In this document: positions 1 through 9,248 of the stretch, piece by piece
Layout: every line of letters begins with the position of its first letter
How positions within the stretch are numbered: the stretch's first letter is position 1
Source of the DNA: Acetobacter vaccinii
Lineage (GTDB): Bacteria; Pseudomonadota; Alphaproteobacteria; Acetobacterales; Acetobacteraceae
Reading direction: 5' to 3'
DNA: 64,000 bases
Assembly: GCF_008365315.1 (NCBI RefSeq)
Contig: NZ_CP043506.1
Coordinates: 2,028,001 to 2,092,000, forward strand
Position numbers and translations under genes: made by a program
The notes under the pieces: generated by a model
Database searches by the model: none
What the model was told of the DNA's origin: nothing
What the model saw: only the letters and a program-made list of their open reading frames with translations

Positions 1-1833
1 GTCGCTTGTGGTAGCGGCCTCGGCACTGGCCAGAGGGAGGGCGTCGTCATCAGCCCGCCGCAGGGCTTCGAGCGCGCTGGCGAGTGTTCCTTCTGCGCGG
101 GCATAGGCGGTCTCGGCCTCGTCGCGGGCTGTGGTCAGGGCTGGGATGTTGGGTTGGGTGTCTGGCGTGCTGTTCCATGTTGCATCCAGTTCACGCACGA
201 ACAGTTTGAGCGCCTCTGGCCCGGCAGCAAGGCTGATGCGTTCATCAGCAGGGGTGGCTGCGGTGATCTGCACCGCCAGCATACGGAGTGTGGTGCTGGC
301 ATCGTGCGCGGCCTCATTGCGCGCACGGGCAGCGGCGCTGTCGGGAACCCCCAGATCGTCCAATGCCTGTTGGCGCTTGGTCCGGGCGGCTGCCAGTTCG
401 GTCTGGGCATGGGTGGCTGTGGCGGGTGGGCTTATCAGAATTTCCGCCTGACCAAGGCGCACCCATGTGGGGTGGGTCAGTGTCAGTTCCCCAGGTTGTG
501 CAGGGGCACCATCGATGGTGATGTCGGTCGTCGTGCCGGAAAGTGTTATGCGGGTCTCCCCGGCCTTGGCGATGGCTTGGGCTTCGGCCACTGCACGCTC
601 AAGGCCTTCAAGTGCAGCAAGCTGTGTGGCCGGGATTGCGGTGCGGGCCTGTGCTTGGGCTGTGTGCAGGGCGCGCTCAAGGTCAACAAGAGTATCGTGC
701 CGGGTGCATGCGGCCTGAATGGCAGTGCGGCGCTGGTTGTGGCGGGTGAGTTCCTCCCCCATGCGCAGAGCTGTCTGGGCGGCCTGACGTGCGGTGCGGG
801 CTTGCTCGCAGGCGGTGCGTGCGGTCTGGGCTTTCTGGTTGGCGGTGGCGCGGGCCTCTGCCACAAGCGCGTGGCGGGCGCGGGTCTCGGCCAGTCTGGC
901 GTTGGCGTTGGTCTGTGCTGTTACGGCAGCAGTGTGGCGCTGTTGCAGGTCTTCCAGCGTGCTGAGTCTGGCGTGGAGCGTGTCCAGCTCGGCCTTGCGG
1001 GTGGTAAGGATCTGCGCTGCGGCGCGGGCGGTTTCCAGCTCGGTGAGCAGGTCCTTGCGGGTCTGGCTGTCTGTTGTATCTGCCATTTCGCGCTGGAGAA
1101 CCTTGAGCTGGGTGCGTGTGGTTTCCAGCGCCGTAAAGCTGTGTTCCAGTTGGGTCAGGCGCTCTTCGGCTTTTTGGGCAGCCGTTTGTGTGGCTTCCGC
1201 ATGGGCCAGCGCCTCGGTCTGGCGGCCGCGTTTTTGGCCGGTCGGGGTCCAGTAAAGGTCGTATTGGGTGTCGATCCGTTTTCTGACCTTCTGGTAGGAC
1301 TCTCCGCCCATAATTGCGCCGACCTCGGCTTCCAGCATGGAGGTAATGCTGTCGCGCACAATCTGCCCCGGTGCGCTGACGGCAAGGGCTTCGGTCTGGG
1401 CCACCCAGAGCAGCCCTAGCGCGCCGTGGGTTGCGGTGTCTCCATTGCGGCTTGTGTCGCGGACAGAGCCTAGCAGGGTATTCAACTGCACTTCGGCCTC
1501 TTCGCCCTGGGTGCGGCCTTGTGGCCCTGTCAGTTCAATGGCTTTGCTTTTGAGGAACTGCTTTCTCAGCGACCAAGCAACATGGTTGAGTTCAAAGTCG
1601 GCTGAGACTTCCGGCCCTATGGCCTCCCCATGTGGGACATACGATTTAACCAGTTGGGTGCTGGCATTGTAGCGGACAAAAAAGGCCGCTCGCAGCGCAT
1701 CCAGCACGGTGGATTTTCCGGTTTCATTGGGTTCAATAATAATATTGAGACCATTGGTCAGGCCATCAACAACCAGCGGTGTGCGGAACTTCCGAAACCC
1801 GTTGACTGAAAAGCGCCGGATGACAAAGCTCAT
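1..1833 (-). CDS. SbcC/Rad50-like AAA ATPase, C-terminus cut off by window start
   Basis: The N-terminal 611 residues of an SMC-like DNA-repair ATPase are present; the reading frame runs open off the left edge. The ATG at 1833 begins MSFVIRRFSVNGFRKF, and a Walker A motif EPNETGKST lies at residues 34-42. Further on the frame becomes a long charged, Ala/Glu/Gln/Arg/Leu-rich stretch typical of the coiled-coil arms of SbcC/Rad50 or YhaN proteins. The ATG overlaps the stop of the upstream SbcD-like gene by 4 bp (ATGA), so the two are translationally coupled and probably form one nuclease complex that processes DNA ends or hairpins. Walker B and the signature motif would lie outside the window. 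The protein could be YhaN-like rather than classical SbcC. Confidence 0.85.
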   Translation of the reverse strand, partial: MSFVIRRFSVNGFRKFRTPLVVDGLTNGLNIIIEPNETGKSTVLDALRAAFFVRYNASTQLVKSYVPHGEAIGPEVSADFELNHVAWSLRKQFLKSKAIELTGPQGRTQGEEAEVQLNTLLGSVRDTSRNGDTATHGALGLLWVAQTEALAVSAPGQIVRDSITSMLEAEVGAIMGGESYQKVRKRIDTQYDLYWTPTGQKRGRQTEALAHAEATQTAAQKAEERLTQLEHSFTALETTRTQLKVLQREMADTTDSQTRKDLLTELETARAAAQILTTRKAELDTLHARLSTLEDLQQRHTAAVTAQTNANARLAETRARHALVAEARATANQKAQTARTACEQARTARQAAQTALRMGEELTRHNQRRTAIQAACTRHDTLVDLERALHTAQAQARTAIPATQLAALEGLERAVAEAQAIAKAGETRITLSGTTTDITIDGAPAQPGELTLTHPTWVRLGQAEILISPPATATHAQTELAAARTKRQQALDDLGVPDSAAARARNEAAHDASTTLRMLAVQITAATPADERISLAAGPEALKLFVRELDATWNSTPDTQPNIPALTTARDEAETAYARAEGTLASALEALRRADDDALPLASAEAATTSD

Positions 1834-2939
1834 ACCGTGTCCTCGCGGTTGTATTCTATAAACAGGCGCTCCAGCGCGCGTTTGGCGGTCGCGGCGTCCT
1901 GCCCACCTTGGGCAATGCGTGCCTCCAGACTGGTAGCCGCGGCACCCAGAACGCCTTCCATGGCCAGTGCGGCCATGTCGTCCGGGCTGGGGCGGCCGAC
2001 CAGATCATCCGCCCGGACATCGAGGTAGCGCAGCCTGTGGTCGATATCGTTTTCCAACCGTCCCAGGATGGCAATACGGTCGCTCATGCTGGCAATGCCC
2101 GCGAGCGAGAGTTGCAGCAATGTCGTGGACGGGTCGGTCTGGGCCAGAAACTGGTCACATTCAATAGTAAAGGCGGGCAGGTCATTGGTCAGCCAGTCCC
2201 GTACAAGCCAGGTAAAGCGGCCTGTGCGGAGGGGGGTGACAGTGGGTTCCTGCCCGGGTTGTATGTCCACCATAAGAACATGGCCCGTCTCGGCACTGTG
2301 AAAGCGGTCGGTTTCTGGTGTGCCGGAATACCAGGTGCGGCTGTTGACCCGCAGGGCACCGTGCCAGTCGCCCAGGGCCAGATAGTCAAGGTTGGCACGT
2401 TGGGCGCGGTCTGGGGCAATCTGGTTCTGGCTTTCCATTTGCGAGCCAAAGTCCCGGATGGACCCATGGGCCAGACCGATCCGCAGTGTGGCACCGGGTG
2501 TTTGCATCTGCTCAAAGGCGTGGGTTGGGTCGTTCAGAGTGTGCCGGTGGATGAGTGGGGCCGGTAAAATCCACACGCCGGGCTCTATTTCCACTGGTGC
2601 TGCATCGGTCAGAACACGCACACCTGCGCCAGCGCGACTGCGTACGCGGTCCCACAAACCGCCATTGCGGGCAAAGTCATGGTTACCCGGCAGTAGCCAC
2701 CAGCGGCAGGCGTGGCGGTTCATGCGTGAGAGGGCTTGCACAATGGTGCGGTCTTCCGGGCCTTCGGTATCAAAAACATCCCCGGCGACCAGAACATGCT
2801 GCACACCGGCCTGCGCGGCGGCGGCCCCTATGGTGTCGATGGCATCAAAACGGGCTTCGGTCAGCGCGGCTCTGACTGTGGGGGCAAAGCGGGCAAAGGG
2901 TTTGCCAAGCTGCCAGTCGGCCGAGTGGATGATCTTCAT
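1830..2939 (-). CDS. SbcD/YhaO-like DNA repair metallophosphoesterase
   Basis: This 369-residue calcineurin-like phosphoesterase is the probable nuclease partner of the ATPase encoded next. Family motifs appear in order: HSADWQLGKPF near the start, AGDVFDTEGPED, LLPGNHDF, LAHGS and LGDWHG, which supply the Asp, His and Asn ligands of a two-metal site. In classical Mre11/SbcD the first motif reads D-x-H; here it reads D-W-Q, so one usual metal ligand is glutamine. The C-terminal third has no clear motif and probably forms the capping and ATPase-binding region. Function as a 3'-5' exonuclease/endonuclease is inferred from the family. Confidence 0.88.
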   Translation of the reverse strand: MKIIHSADWQLGKPFARFAPTVRAALTEARFDAIDTIGAAAAQAGVQHVLVAGDVFDTEGPEDRTIVQALSRMNRHACRWWLLPGNHDFARNGGLWDRVRSRAGAGVRVLTDAAPVEIEPGVWILPAPLIHRHTLNDPTHAFEQMQTPGATLRIGLAHGSIRDFGSQMESQNQIAPDRAQRANLDYLALGDWHGALRVNSRTWYSGTPETDRFHSAETGHVLMVDIQPGQEPTVTPLRTGRFTWLVRDWLTNDLPAFTIECDQFLAQTDPSTTLLQLSLAGIASMSDRIAILGRLENDIDHRLRYLDVRADDLVGRPSPDDMAALAMEGVLGAAATSLEARIAQGGQDAATAKRALERLFIEYNREDTV

Positions 2940-3050
2940 GGCCCCATCTAGCCACAGTTTGGCAGGTGTGGCCAGTTGGGGCGCTATGGGCAGCTACCCC
3001 TTTGGAATAACCGTAAAATCAGCCCGGCAGTGTCAAATAACCGGATGTTT

Positions 3051-4022
3051 TCAAGCCGGAGGGTTTTTCGGTCCGCTCGTGGGGGTTGCGGGCGCAATGG
3101 CCTCGGGCTGCGGTGGTTTTTTTGTAAAATAATGCTCGATCAGCCAGGGAATACCCACAATCGTATAGTCGAGGATCTGCTGGATGCTGGTCATCATCAT
3201 CAGGGTTGCAGCCAGTGCCGCCTGTGACACAGACAGCATCTGCGCGGCACTGATGCCAACCCACAGGAACACCATGTCCTTGGTGGGCAGGAAGGGGATT
3301 CTGGTAATGACCAGCCGCAGGGTCACAAGGTCGTAGCACAGGACAAGGCTGGATAAGGTGTGGGAGTAGTACAGCACCAGCCCTTCCAGCACGAAGGTCA
3401 GGGCACTGCGCAGCAGATGCAGCAGGAAAACAATGGAAACCTGCTGCCGGGAAAGCTGGGTCGCCAGTTTGTTACCACCGATCAGCAGCAGGGCAGGCAG
3501 CACGGGCAGGAAGATCAGCAGGATGGCCCACCAGTGCAGGTGCCCCAGCAGCGCGTGGGTCATATCCGGGTGGGTGGAAAACAGCAGGAGAGCAGCCCCC
3601 AGCACAACCACAAAGCCCGCAGCCCCGGACAGCAGGGCGGAGTCCTTGATGGCGTGGAAAAGCTGGGTTTTGGTCAGTTCCCTCTGTCGGGTCATCCACA
3701 TATAGAAGTAGGATTCCCCGGAATATTCGATGAAAGTCGCGTTCAGGACGCGCTTGCGCAGGAATACCATCAGGGGCGCTGTATGCCGGTGGCCCAGAAG
3801 GAAGGAGAATATCCGCTTTTCCGTCATGGGCAGGAGCAGGAACAGCGGAATTTGCAGGATATAGAACATCGGGCTGCGTGGCAGCGCATGCACAAGGTTT
3901 TGCAGGCCAATCTGCTTGAGTTTGAGGGCGATGGCGCCGATCAGCAGCAGGGGAAAGCCAATGCGGAAAATTTTTATGACAATCCCATACAATTTTTGAA
4001 CAGGCTGGGGGGTCCTGAACAT
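3051..4022 (-). CDS. Polytopic membrane protein, UPF0104-like
   Basis: This 323-residue protein has about seven or eight strongly hydrophobic segments. A central stretch (GESYFYMWMTRQ followed by an Ala/Asp-containing helix) and a late SQAALAATLMMMTSIQQ segment match the layout of the UPF0104/lysylphosphatidylglycerol-synthase membrane region, the family that also contains HpnL (41076-42089 in this window). The match is by pattern, not strong identity. A GAAAGG ribosome site lies 7 bp before the ATG at 4022. The Pro-rich C-terminal tail is probably cytoplasmic. It is transcribed away from the glycosyltransferase pair at 4369-6776, so a role in glycolipid or lipid handling is a guess. Confidence 0.55.
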   Translation of the reverse strand: MFRTPQPVQKLYGIVIKIFRIGFPLLLIGAIALKLKQIGLQNLVHALPRSPMFYILQIPLFLLLPMTEKRIFSFLLGHRHTAPLMVFLRKRVLNATFIEYSGESYFYMWMTRQRELTKTQLFHAIKDSALLSGAAGFVVVLGAALLLFSTHPDMTHALLGHLHWWAILLIFLPVLPALLLIGGNKLATQLSRQQVSIVFLLHLLRSALTFVLEGLVLYYSHTLSSLVLCYDLVTLRLVITRIPFLPTKDMVFLWVGISAAQMLSVSQAALAATLMMMTSIQQILDYTIVGIPWLIEHYFTKKPPQPEAIAPATPTSGPKNPPA

Positions 4023-4368
4023 GGCAACCTTTCTTGTGGAGACGCAGCACCAACTGGTAGAGGGCTAGGGGAGCCTGAGGGTGAAGGCGGGTCGCACATG
4101 CGGCTCGCGGTGATGGGCGGGAATAAGCCATGCCCGCCTGATGAAGCCAAGGCCATAAAAAGCCGGAGGTTAATTTAATTTGAACTCCGAGAGGGAAGTG
4201 GTATACGACGCATGACATCAAACAATAGCAGCCTAATATGTGTTCTGCTTTGCATGAATACGAGGTCTTCTGCTTGATGGAATGTAGCAAAAATAAGATA
4301 TGCGCCTTATTTTTGACTTGGCCCTCTGCATATATTTCTGAAAACAACTGTAAGATAGCAAGAGTCTC
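4023..4368. other. Divergent intergenic region, 346 bp
   Basis: This gap separates two divergent genes and must hold both promoters. The left half is G+C-rich and contains a small hairpin (GGCGGG at 4116-4121 with CCCGCC at 4133-4138). The right half is A+T-rich with TTGACT at 4313-4318 and possible -10 boxes at 4331 and 4351, none at ideal spacing. I see no convincing small gene. Confidence 0.4.
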
Positions 4369-5613
4369 ATGCAGGTAATGGAATACGATACTCTGTCGGC
4401 CGATGCTCGCCTTATTGATCCTGCTCTGGACGATGTGGGTGACTTCACCTTTCCTGCTGTCAACGCGCCACCGCGCAGGCCCATGCGTGTTGCCCTTGTC
4501 GCCAGCTCCTACAACTACATCCGCGACGGGGTGGCGCTGACCCTCAACCGCCTTGTGGCGTATCTGGAAAAAGCTGGCGTAGAAGTGCGGGTTTTCTCAC
4601 CCGTTAAAAAGAAGCCTGCCTTCCAGCATAACGGCATTGTTGTGCCGGTTCCCTCCATACCCATTCCGGGCCGGTCGGATTATCGTCTGGCGTTTGGCCT
4701 GCCGTATGAGGAACTCCGGGCTTTTCAGCCCGATATCATGCATGTTGCTCTGGCTCCGGACTGGCTGGGTTTTTCCGCCCTGCGGGCCGCGCGCAAGCTG
4801 GGTATCCCGCTCGTGGCGTCCTACCACACGTGTTACGAAACCTATCTCGAACACTATGGCGTGGCCGCTATCTTCAAAAAACTTATGACAAAGTATCTCA
4901 ATTATTATTACGCTTCATGTCGGGAAGTGTACGTGCCGACACAGGCCATGATTGATACGTTCCGGCGCGACGGCATGCGTGATAACTTTGTGCTGTGGCA
5001 GCGTGGGGTGGATATTGACCGCTTTAACCCCAAAAAACGCTCGCAGGAATGGCGGCAGTCCCTGGGGATCGGGCCGCAGGAAAAGGTGGTGCTGTTTGTC
5101 TCCCGCCTTGTGCGTGAAAAACAGGTCGCCACATTGGCCTCCACCTTTGCGCTGCTGCGCCAGCAGGGTGTTGCTTTCCGCAGTGTGATCGTGGGTGATG
5201 GCCCCGAACGGCAGATGCTGGAGCAGTCCTGCCCCGACACTATTTTTACCGGCACCTTGCAGGGTGATGCTCTGGCGCAGGCCTATGCCTCGGGCGATGT
5301 GTTCATGTTCCCCAGCGATACGGAAAGCTTTGGCAATGTCACGCTGGAAGCCATGGCGTCGGGCCTGCCGTGTGTCTGTGCGGATGCAACGGGCAGCAGC
5401 TCCCTTGTGGTGGATGGCGTAACGGGCTTTCTGGCCAAGCCGCGGAATACCGAAAGCTTTACCGGGTATGTGCGCCAGTTGCTGGAAGATCAGACACTGC
5501 GGCAGACCATGGGCCTTGCGGCACGGCAGCGTAGCCTTGCGTTTTCATGGGAAGTGCCCATGGCAACCGTGCTGAAGCATTACAGGGCGCTTGTAGGTGG
5601 GCAGTACGTTTGA
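4369..5613 (+). CDS. GT4-family glycosyltransferase (SqdX/MgtA-like)
   Basis: This 414-residue retaining GT-B glycosyltransferase is the first of an overlapping pair. The N-terminal domain starts near residue 38 with MRVALVASSYNYIRDGVALT, the acceptor-side fold seen in SqdX/MgtA-type enzymes. The donor domain contains FVSRLVREK (nucleotide-sugar binding), GDGPER, and the E-x7-E motif in ESFGNVTLE followed by AMASGLP. About 37 residues precede the conserved fold, so a later start is possible, but none has a better ribosome site. The stop overlaps the next start by 4 bp. Sugar donor and acceptor cannot be read from sequence; a glycolipid, LPS or exopolysaccharide sugar is likely from context. 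Confidence 0.85.
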   Translation: MQVMEYDTLSADARLIDPALDDVGDFTFPAVNAPPRRPMRVALVASSYNYIRDGVALTLNRLVAYLEKAGVEVRVFSPVKKKPAFQHNGIVVPVPSIPIPGRSDYRLAFGLPYEELRAFQPDIMHVALAPDWLGFSALRAARKLGIPLVASYHTCYETYLEHYGVAAIFKKLMTKYLNYYYASCREVYVPTQAMIDTFRRDGMRDNFVLWQRGVDIDRFNPKKRSQEWRQSLGIGPQEKVVLFVSRLVREKQVATLASTFALLRQQGVAFRSVIVGDGPERQMLEQSCPDTIFTGTLQGDALAQAYASGDVFMFPSDTESFGNVTLEAMASGLPCVCADATGSSSLVVDGVTGFLAKPRNTESFTGYVRQLLEDQTLRQTMGLAARQRSLAFSWEVPMATVLKHYRALVGGQYV

Positions 5614-6776
5614 AAATCGCTGATATTTCAGAATTTTATGCTCCAAAAGGTGGGGGCGTTAAAACCTATGTGGAGGCCAAGTTCCGGGCGGCGGAAAGGA
5701 TGGGGCATACCCTCGTCCTGATCGCTCCCGGTGCGGAAGACCGGGTCGAACCCCGGCCCGGTGGGCGTATTGTGTGGGTGCGTAGCCCTGTTCTGCCGCC
5801 AGACCCCAAATACCGCATGTTCTGGAAAGCCGCGCCCGTATGGGCCGTGCTGGACCGGGAGCAGCCTGATATTGTGGAAGGGTCATCTCCCTGGCGTGGG
5901 GGTTGGCTGGCTGGCAAATGGTCAGGTCGCGCGCCGCGTGTCCTGTTCATGCATGCTGACCCTGTAGCCGTTTACCCGCAGACATTCCTTGGCGGTTTCC
6001 TGCCCGAAGCGCGGATAGACAGGCTGTTTGGATGGTTCTGGTCGTATCTGCGACGGCTTGATGCCTCTTTTGACCGGTGTGTGGTGGCTGGGCAATGGCT
6101 GGCAGACCGTTTTGCCCGCCACGGCCTCCGCAAGCTGGAAGTTGTGCCGTTTGGGGTCGAGGCGGCAGACTTCAGCCCCGCCCTGCGTGATGACACCGTG
6201 CGGGCAGACATGCTGCGGGCCTGTGGGCTGGATAGCAGTGCTGCGTTGCTGGTTGTTGTGGGGCGGCACCACCCTGAAAAGCGGGTGCCGTTGCTGATGC
6301 GTGCTGTTGCCCGTGCCCAGCAGACCCGCCCCGTGGGCCTGTATGTGATTGGCGATGGGCTGATGCACGATCAGATCCGCAAGCAGGCGTCCGGGCTTGC
6401 GCATATTCATGTAGCCGGGGCGGAAACAAACAGGCACAAGTTGGCGCAAATGCTCGCCAGTGCTGATGCGCTGCTGCATGGCTCCACGGCTGAGACATTC
6501 GGCTTTGTGGTCGCAGAGGCATTGTGCTCCGGCACACCCCTGATTGTGCCAGCAGCCGGTGGCGCGGGAGATCTGGCCCGCCCGGCCTATGCCGAAACCT
6601 ATAGGCCCGGTGATGTTGAAGACGCAGCCCGCGCGATTGAGCGCCTGTTGTCACGCGACCGGGCGGAAATGTCGGCCAAGGCGCGGACAGCAGGGCTGGA
6701 GCTGGGGGGGATGGACCGGCATTTCGCGCAGTTGTTTGCGCTATATGCCCGTATCATCGCAGAAGGCAGAGCCTGA
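5610..6776 (+). CDS. GT4-family glycosyltransferase, TTG start
   Basis: This 388-residue GT-B glycosyltransferase is coupled to the previous one. The TTG at 5610 overlaps the upstream TGA (TTGA) and gives KIADISEFYAPKGGGVKTYV, the normal family N-terminus with the Gly-rich acceptor loop; starting further upstream would add unrelated residues. The donor domain carries VVGRHHPEKRVPLL, GDGLMHDQI and the E-x7-E motif in ETFGFVVAE followed by ALCSGTP. It probably adds the next sugar to the product of its partner. It converges on the LptG-like gene with an 18-bp gap. Confidence 0.87.
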   Translation: MKIADISEFYAPKGGGVKTYVEAKFRAAERMGHTLVLIAPGAEDRVEPRPGGRIVWVRSPVLPPDPKYRMFWKAAPVWAVLDREQPDIVEGSSPWRGGWLAGKWSGRAPRVLFMHADPVAVYPQTFLGGFLPEARIDRLFGWFWSYLRRLDASFDRCVVAGQWLADRFARHGLRKLEVVPFGVEAADFSPALRDDTVRADMLRACGLDSSAALLVVVGRHHPEKRVPLLMRAVARAQQTRPVGLYVIGDGLMHDQIRKQASGLAHIHVAGAETNRHKLAQMLASADALLHGSTAETFGFVVAEALCSGTPLIVPAAGGAGDLARPAYAETYRPGDVEDAARAIERLLSRDRAEMSAKARTAGLELGGMDRHFAQLFALYARIIAEGRA

Positions 6777-6794
6777 GAAGGGTGAGGGGGCTGC

Positions 6795-7964
6795 TCAGGC
6801 AGTCCCCTTTTGCCTCCGCACTATCACGATCATTGCAATAATCAGCCCGCACGGCACAAGCGATACCGCCAGCCATGCCGGGGTTACATTTGTCTGCCCC
6901 AGCAGCAGGCAGATGCGTGTGGCAACATGGGCGGCATAGCCCCATGCTAGGATTGTCGCGGCGACCAGCCCATCGGGCGCATAGGGCAACCGAATACCGC
7001 ATAGGATACAGGCCAGCGCCGCCATGATGGTGGGCAGAATGAGGGTCGAATACAGCATGGCCAGTCGGGTACGATAGTGTGCTGCGTCATACCCTTCGCC
7101 ATCATGATGGGCCAGTTTGCGAAGGGTCTGGAGTGTCAGATACTGCACATCCACCCCATAGACACTCAGCCAGAGTGGATAAATGCTCAAGGTCACTGTC
7201 ATTTCCCCAGCGGGGAAAGGCAGGAGCATATCTGTCTGCTTCTGCCCGTTTTTCCAGACCAGAGGCGCATCAAGCCGCCAGCGGGATGAGTGGGGAATGG
7301 GCGTTGCCACCGGTGCCTTGATGATCTCATCCATCAAAAAGCGGGGGTCAAAGCGGAAAACCGTTATATCCCGCAACGTCATGGGAGGCTCGTAGGCGAT
7401 ATGGGCTGAGACAAGCCCTTCTGGCGTATCAATCCAGACAAGGTCGCTGATCCGGTTCCGGTCAAGGCGCAGGGCGTCCCGGCCAAGTCCTTCGTGAATC
7501 TGCTCGCGCATGCTGGCGGGGCTGAGCAGGCCATCAAGTGTAAAGGTGACTGGCCCGGCCAGCAGCCCGAGCAGAATGGCCGGGCACAGGCTTTTCAGTG
7601 GCGAGCGGCCGGTGTTGGCGACCAGCAGCCGTTCCCCGTTGCGGGTGTGGGTGATTTCAACCATCCACACCGCCAGAAATGTTGCAAAGGGCAGCAGCGG
7701 GGCCAGCAGATGGGGCGAGCGCAGAAGGCAGAAAACAACCAGATTGCGGAGGGCATTGCCTGATTTTGCGGCGATGACGGTATCAATCTGCGGCCACAGG
7801 TCGATGGTCAGGGCAATGGACAGCAGGACAGACACAATCATCAACAGGCCGCGCAGGTAGGCGGCCAGCATAAAGCGCGTATAGACCCCAAAGGGTGCCA
7901 GACAGCATGACAGTCGCGGGGCAGTCCCAGACGCAGGTGTGTCGAGGAGGGGGGGCTGGGACAT
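6795..7964 (-). CDS. LptG-like permease of a lipopolysaccharide exporter
   Basis: This 389-residue protein belongs to the LptF/LptG (YjgP/YjgQ) family: two N-terminal membrane helices (residues ~30-125), a periplasmic beta-jellyroll domain (~150-275), and C-terminal helices. The segment NTGRSPLKSLCPA followed by a hydrophobic helix is typical. With LptB and LptF it would extract LPS from the inner membrane using ATP. It is the last gene of the operon running from 12374; the LptF-like gene ends 9 bp upstream. I call it LptG by gene order and size; F and G paralogues are hard to tell apart by eye. Confidence 0.78.
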   Translation of the reverse strand: MSQPPLLDTPASGTAPRLSCCLAPFGVYTRFMLAAYLRGLLMIVSVLLSIALTIDLWPQIDTVIAAKSGNALRNLVVFCLLRSPHLLAPLLPFATFLAVWMVEITHTRNGERLLVANTGRSPLKSLCPAILLGLLAGPVTFTLDGLLSPASMREQIHEGLGRDALRLDRNRISDLVWIDTPEGLVSAHIAYEPPMTLRDITVFRFDPRFLMDEIIKAPVATPIPHSSRWRLDAPLVWKNGQKQTDMLLPFPAGEMTVTLSIYPLWLSVYGVDVQYLTLQTLRKLAHHDGEGYDAAHYRTRLAMLYSTLILPTIMAALACILCGIRLPYAPDGLVAATILAWGYAAHVATRICLLLGQTNVTPAWLAVSLVPCGLIIAMIVIVRRQKGTA

Positions 7965-7973
7965 GGCTTTCTC

Positions 7974-9248
7974 TCAGGCCCGGTAAAGCTGGGGCAAAAG
8001 CAGGCGGCTGTTACTGCGGGTCAGCCCCGCCAGCAGCAGTGCGGCCAACAGGCCGGTCAGAACCAGCAGAACGCCCAGTTCCACCATCAGCCCCAGGTGC
8101 ACGACCAGGCGCAGCAGCCATTGGGTGGCCACATTGCAGGCCAGCAGCGCCATGCAACAGATGGGCAAAGCCAGTGTGCGGTTACGCGGGCTTGTCTGGC
8201 CAATAGCTACCAGAGCCATCAGCGGGGCCAGCAGGCACAGTAACGCACGGGACAGACGTTCCCCCACAAGGCGAACAGCGGTTTCTTTGGTGGTTGTTTT
8301 CTGTATGGGCAGCAGCAGTTCGGGCAATGTCAGTTCGGTGCCGCTGGAATGTCGGGGCGGAAAGGGCAGAATATCATCAAGGCTGATGAGCTTGCGTGCG
8401 GTTTCAGCATACAAGGCGTCTTCATCAGCATTGCCCGATGCAGGTGGCTGAGGGGTGCAGCACGGGGCATCAGACTGGGTCTGTTTTCCCGAACTGGTGA
8501 CAAAGATACGTGATGTCATGCGGCTGAGGCTGACCCCGAGCAGTTTTTGCGGGGCCGAGCCAATGGCGTGCATGCCATGAGCCTGAATGACCCGGAAATG
8601 CGTGCTGTCGATGGGTTCGTACAGAAAAATAGCCTGTCGGCTGTCAGCCTCGGCCTGATCCGTGCTGGCCTTGGGCTGTTTGGGAATAAACAGCACCCGG
8701 GTACCAGACTGGAACAACTGGCTTTGGGGCGAGGGTGTAGTCAGGTGATGGTAGGCCGCGTGGAACAGCACCACCCGCTGGGCATACAGGGCAAGCGGGT
8801 TGATAAAGCCCGATGCCAGCAGTGAGACACTCAGCCCCAGGGCGGCAATCATGGCCGGTGGCCGCAGGAAGGCGGAGGGGGACAACCCGCAGGCACTAAG
8901 CACAAGCAACTCGCGGTTTTCGCGCATGTCCAGCACGGTTCGGTATACTGCCACGGTAATGGCTAGCGGCAGGCCAAAGTCCAGAATCTGGGGGGCGGTC
9001 AGCAGGAACACCATTAGCGTGTCCCACAAGGACGCATGGTTGCGAATGGCATCGCGGAAGATCATGGGAAACCGCTCGGCCAGAAAAATGGCCTCAACCA
9101 TTGCCAGTGCCGCGGCAGCCTGAAGAATAACAGGACGGATGAACTGGTTGACATACAGCAGGTCCAGCCATGTCATGGTGCGCTTGATCATGCCGCGCCA
9201 AGGTGCCGGGCTGGTCGGAGGGGCTACGGCTGTGTCTGGTGCTGTCAC
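7974..9248 (-). CDS. LptF-like permease of a lipopolysaccharide exporter
   Basis: This 424-residue LptF/LptG-family permease starts at a GTG (9248) that overlaps the LptB-like stop (GTGA). Hydrophobic segments flank a periplasmic domain. The motif RENRELLVLSACGLSPSAFL (around residues 112-131) is the characteristic coupling helix that contacts LptB. The periplasmic part contains a low-complexity insertion (residues ~255-295, Cys/Pro/Thr/Ser-rich), longer than I expect for canonical LptF. It lies directly between the LptB-like and LptG-like genes, which supports a complete B2FG exporter. Confidence 0.8.
   Translation of the reverse strand: MTAPDTAVAPPTSPAPWRGMIKRTMTWLDLLYVNQFIRPVILQAAAALAMVEAIFLAERFPMIFRDAIRNHASLWDTLMVFLLTAPQILDFGLPLAITVAVYRTVLDMRENRELLVLSACGLSPSAFLRPPAMIAALGLSVSLLASGFINPLALYAQRVVLFHAAYHHLTTPSPQSQLFQSGTRVLFIPKQPKASTDQAEADSRQAIFLYEPIDSTHFRVIQAHGMHAIGSAPQKLLGVSLSRMTSRIFVTSSGKQTQSDAPCCTPQPPASGNADEDALYAETARKLISLDDILPFPPRHSSGTELTLPELLLPIQKTTTKETAVRLVGERLSRALLCLLAPLMALVAIGQTSPRNRTLALPICCMALLACNVATQWLLRLVVHLGLMVELGVLLVLTGLLAALLLAGLTRSNSRLLLPQLYRA

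Noticed and set aside
154..1419. 421-codon plus-strand frame at the window start
   Set aside because: It is Cys/Gly/Leu-rich, matches nothing and is antisense to the SbcC-like coiled-coil region.
4116..4138. 6-bp hairpin in the divergent 4023-4368 gap as a terminator
   Set aside because: Both genes transcribe away from it and it has no T-run.
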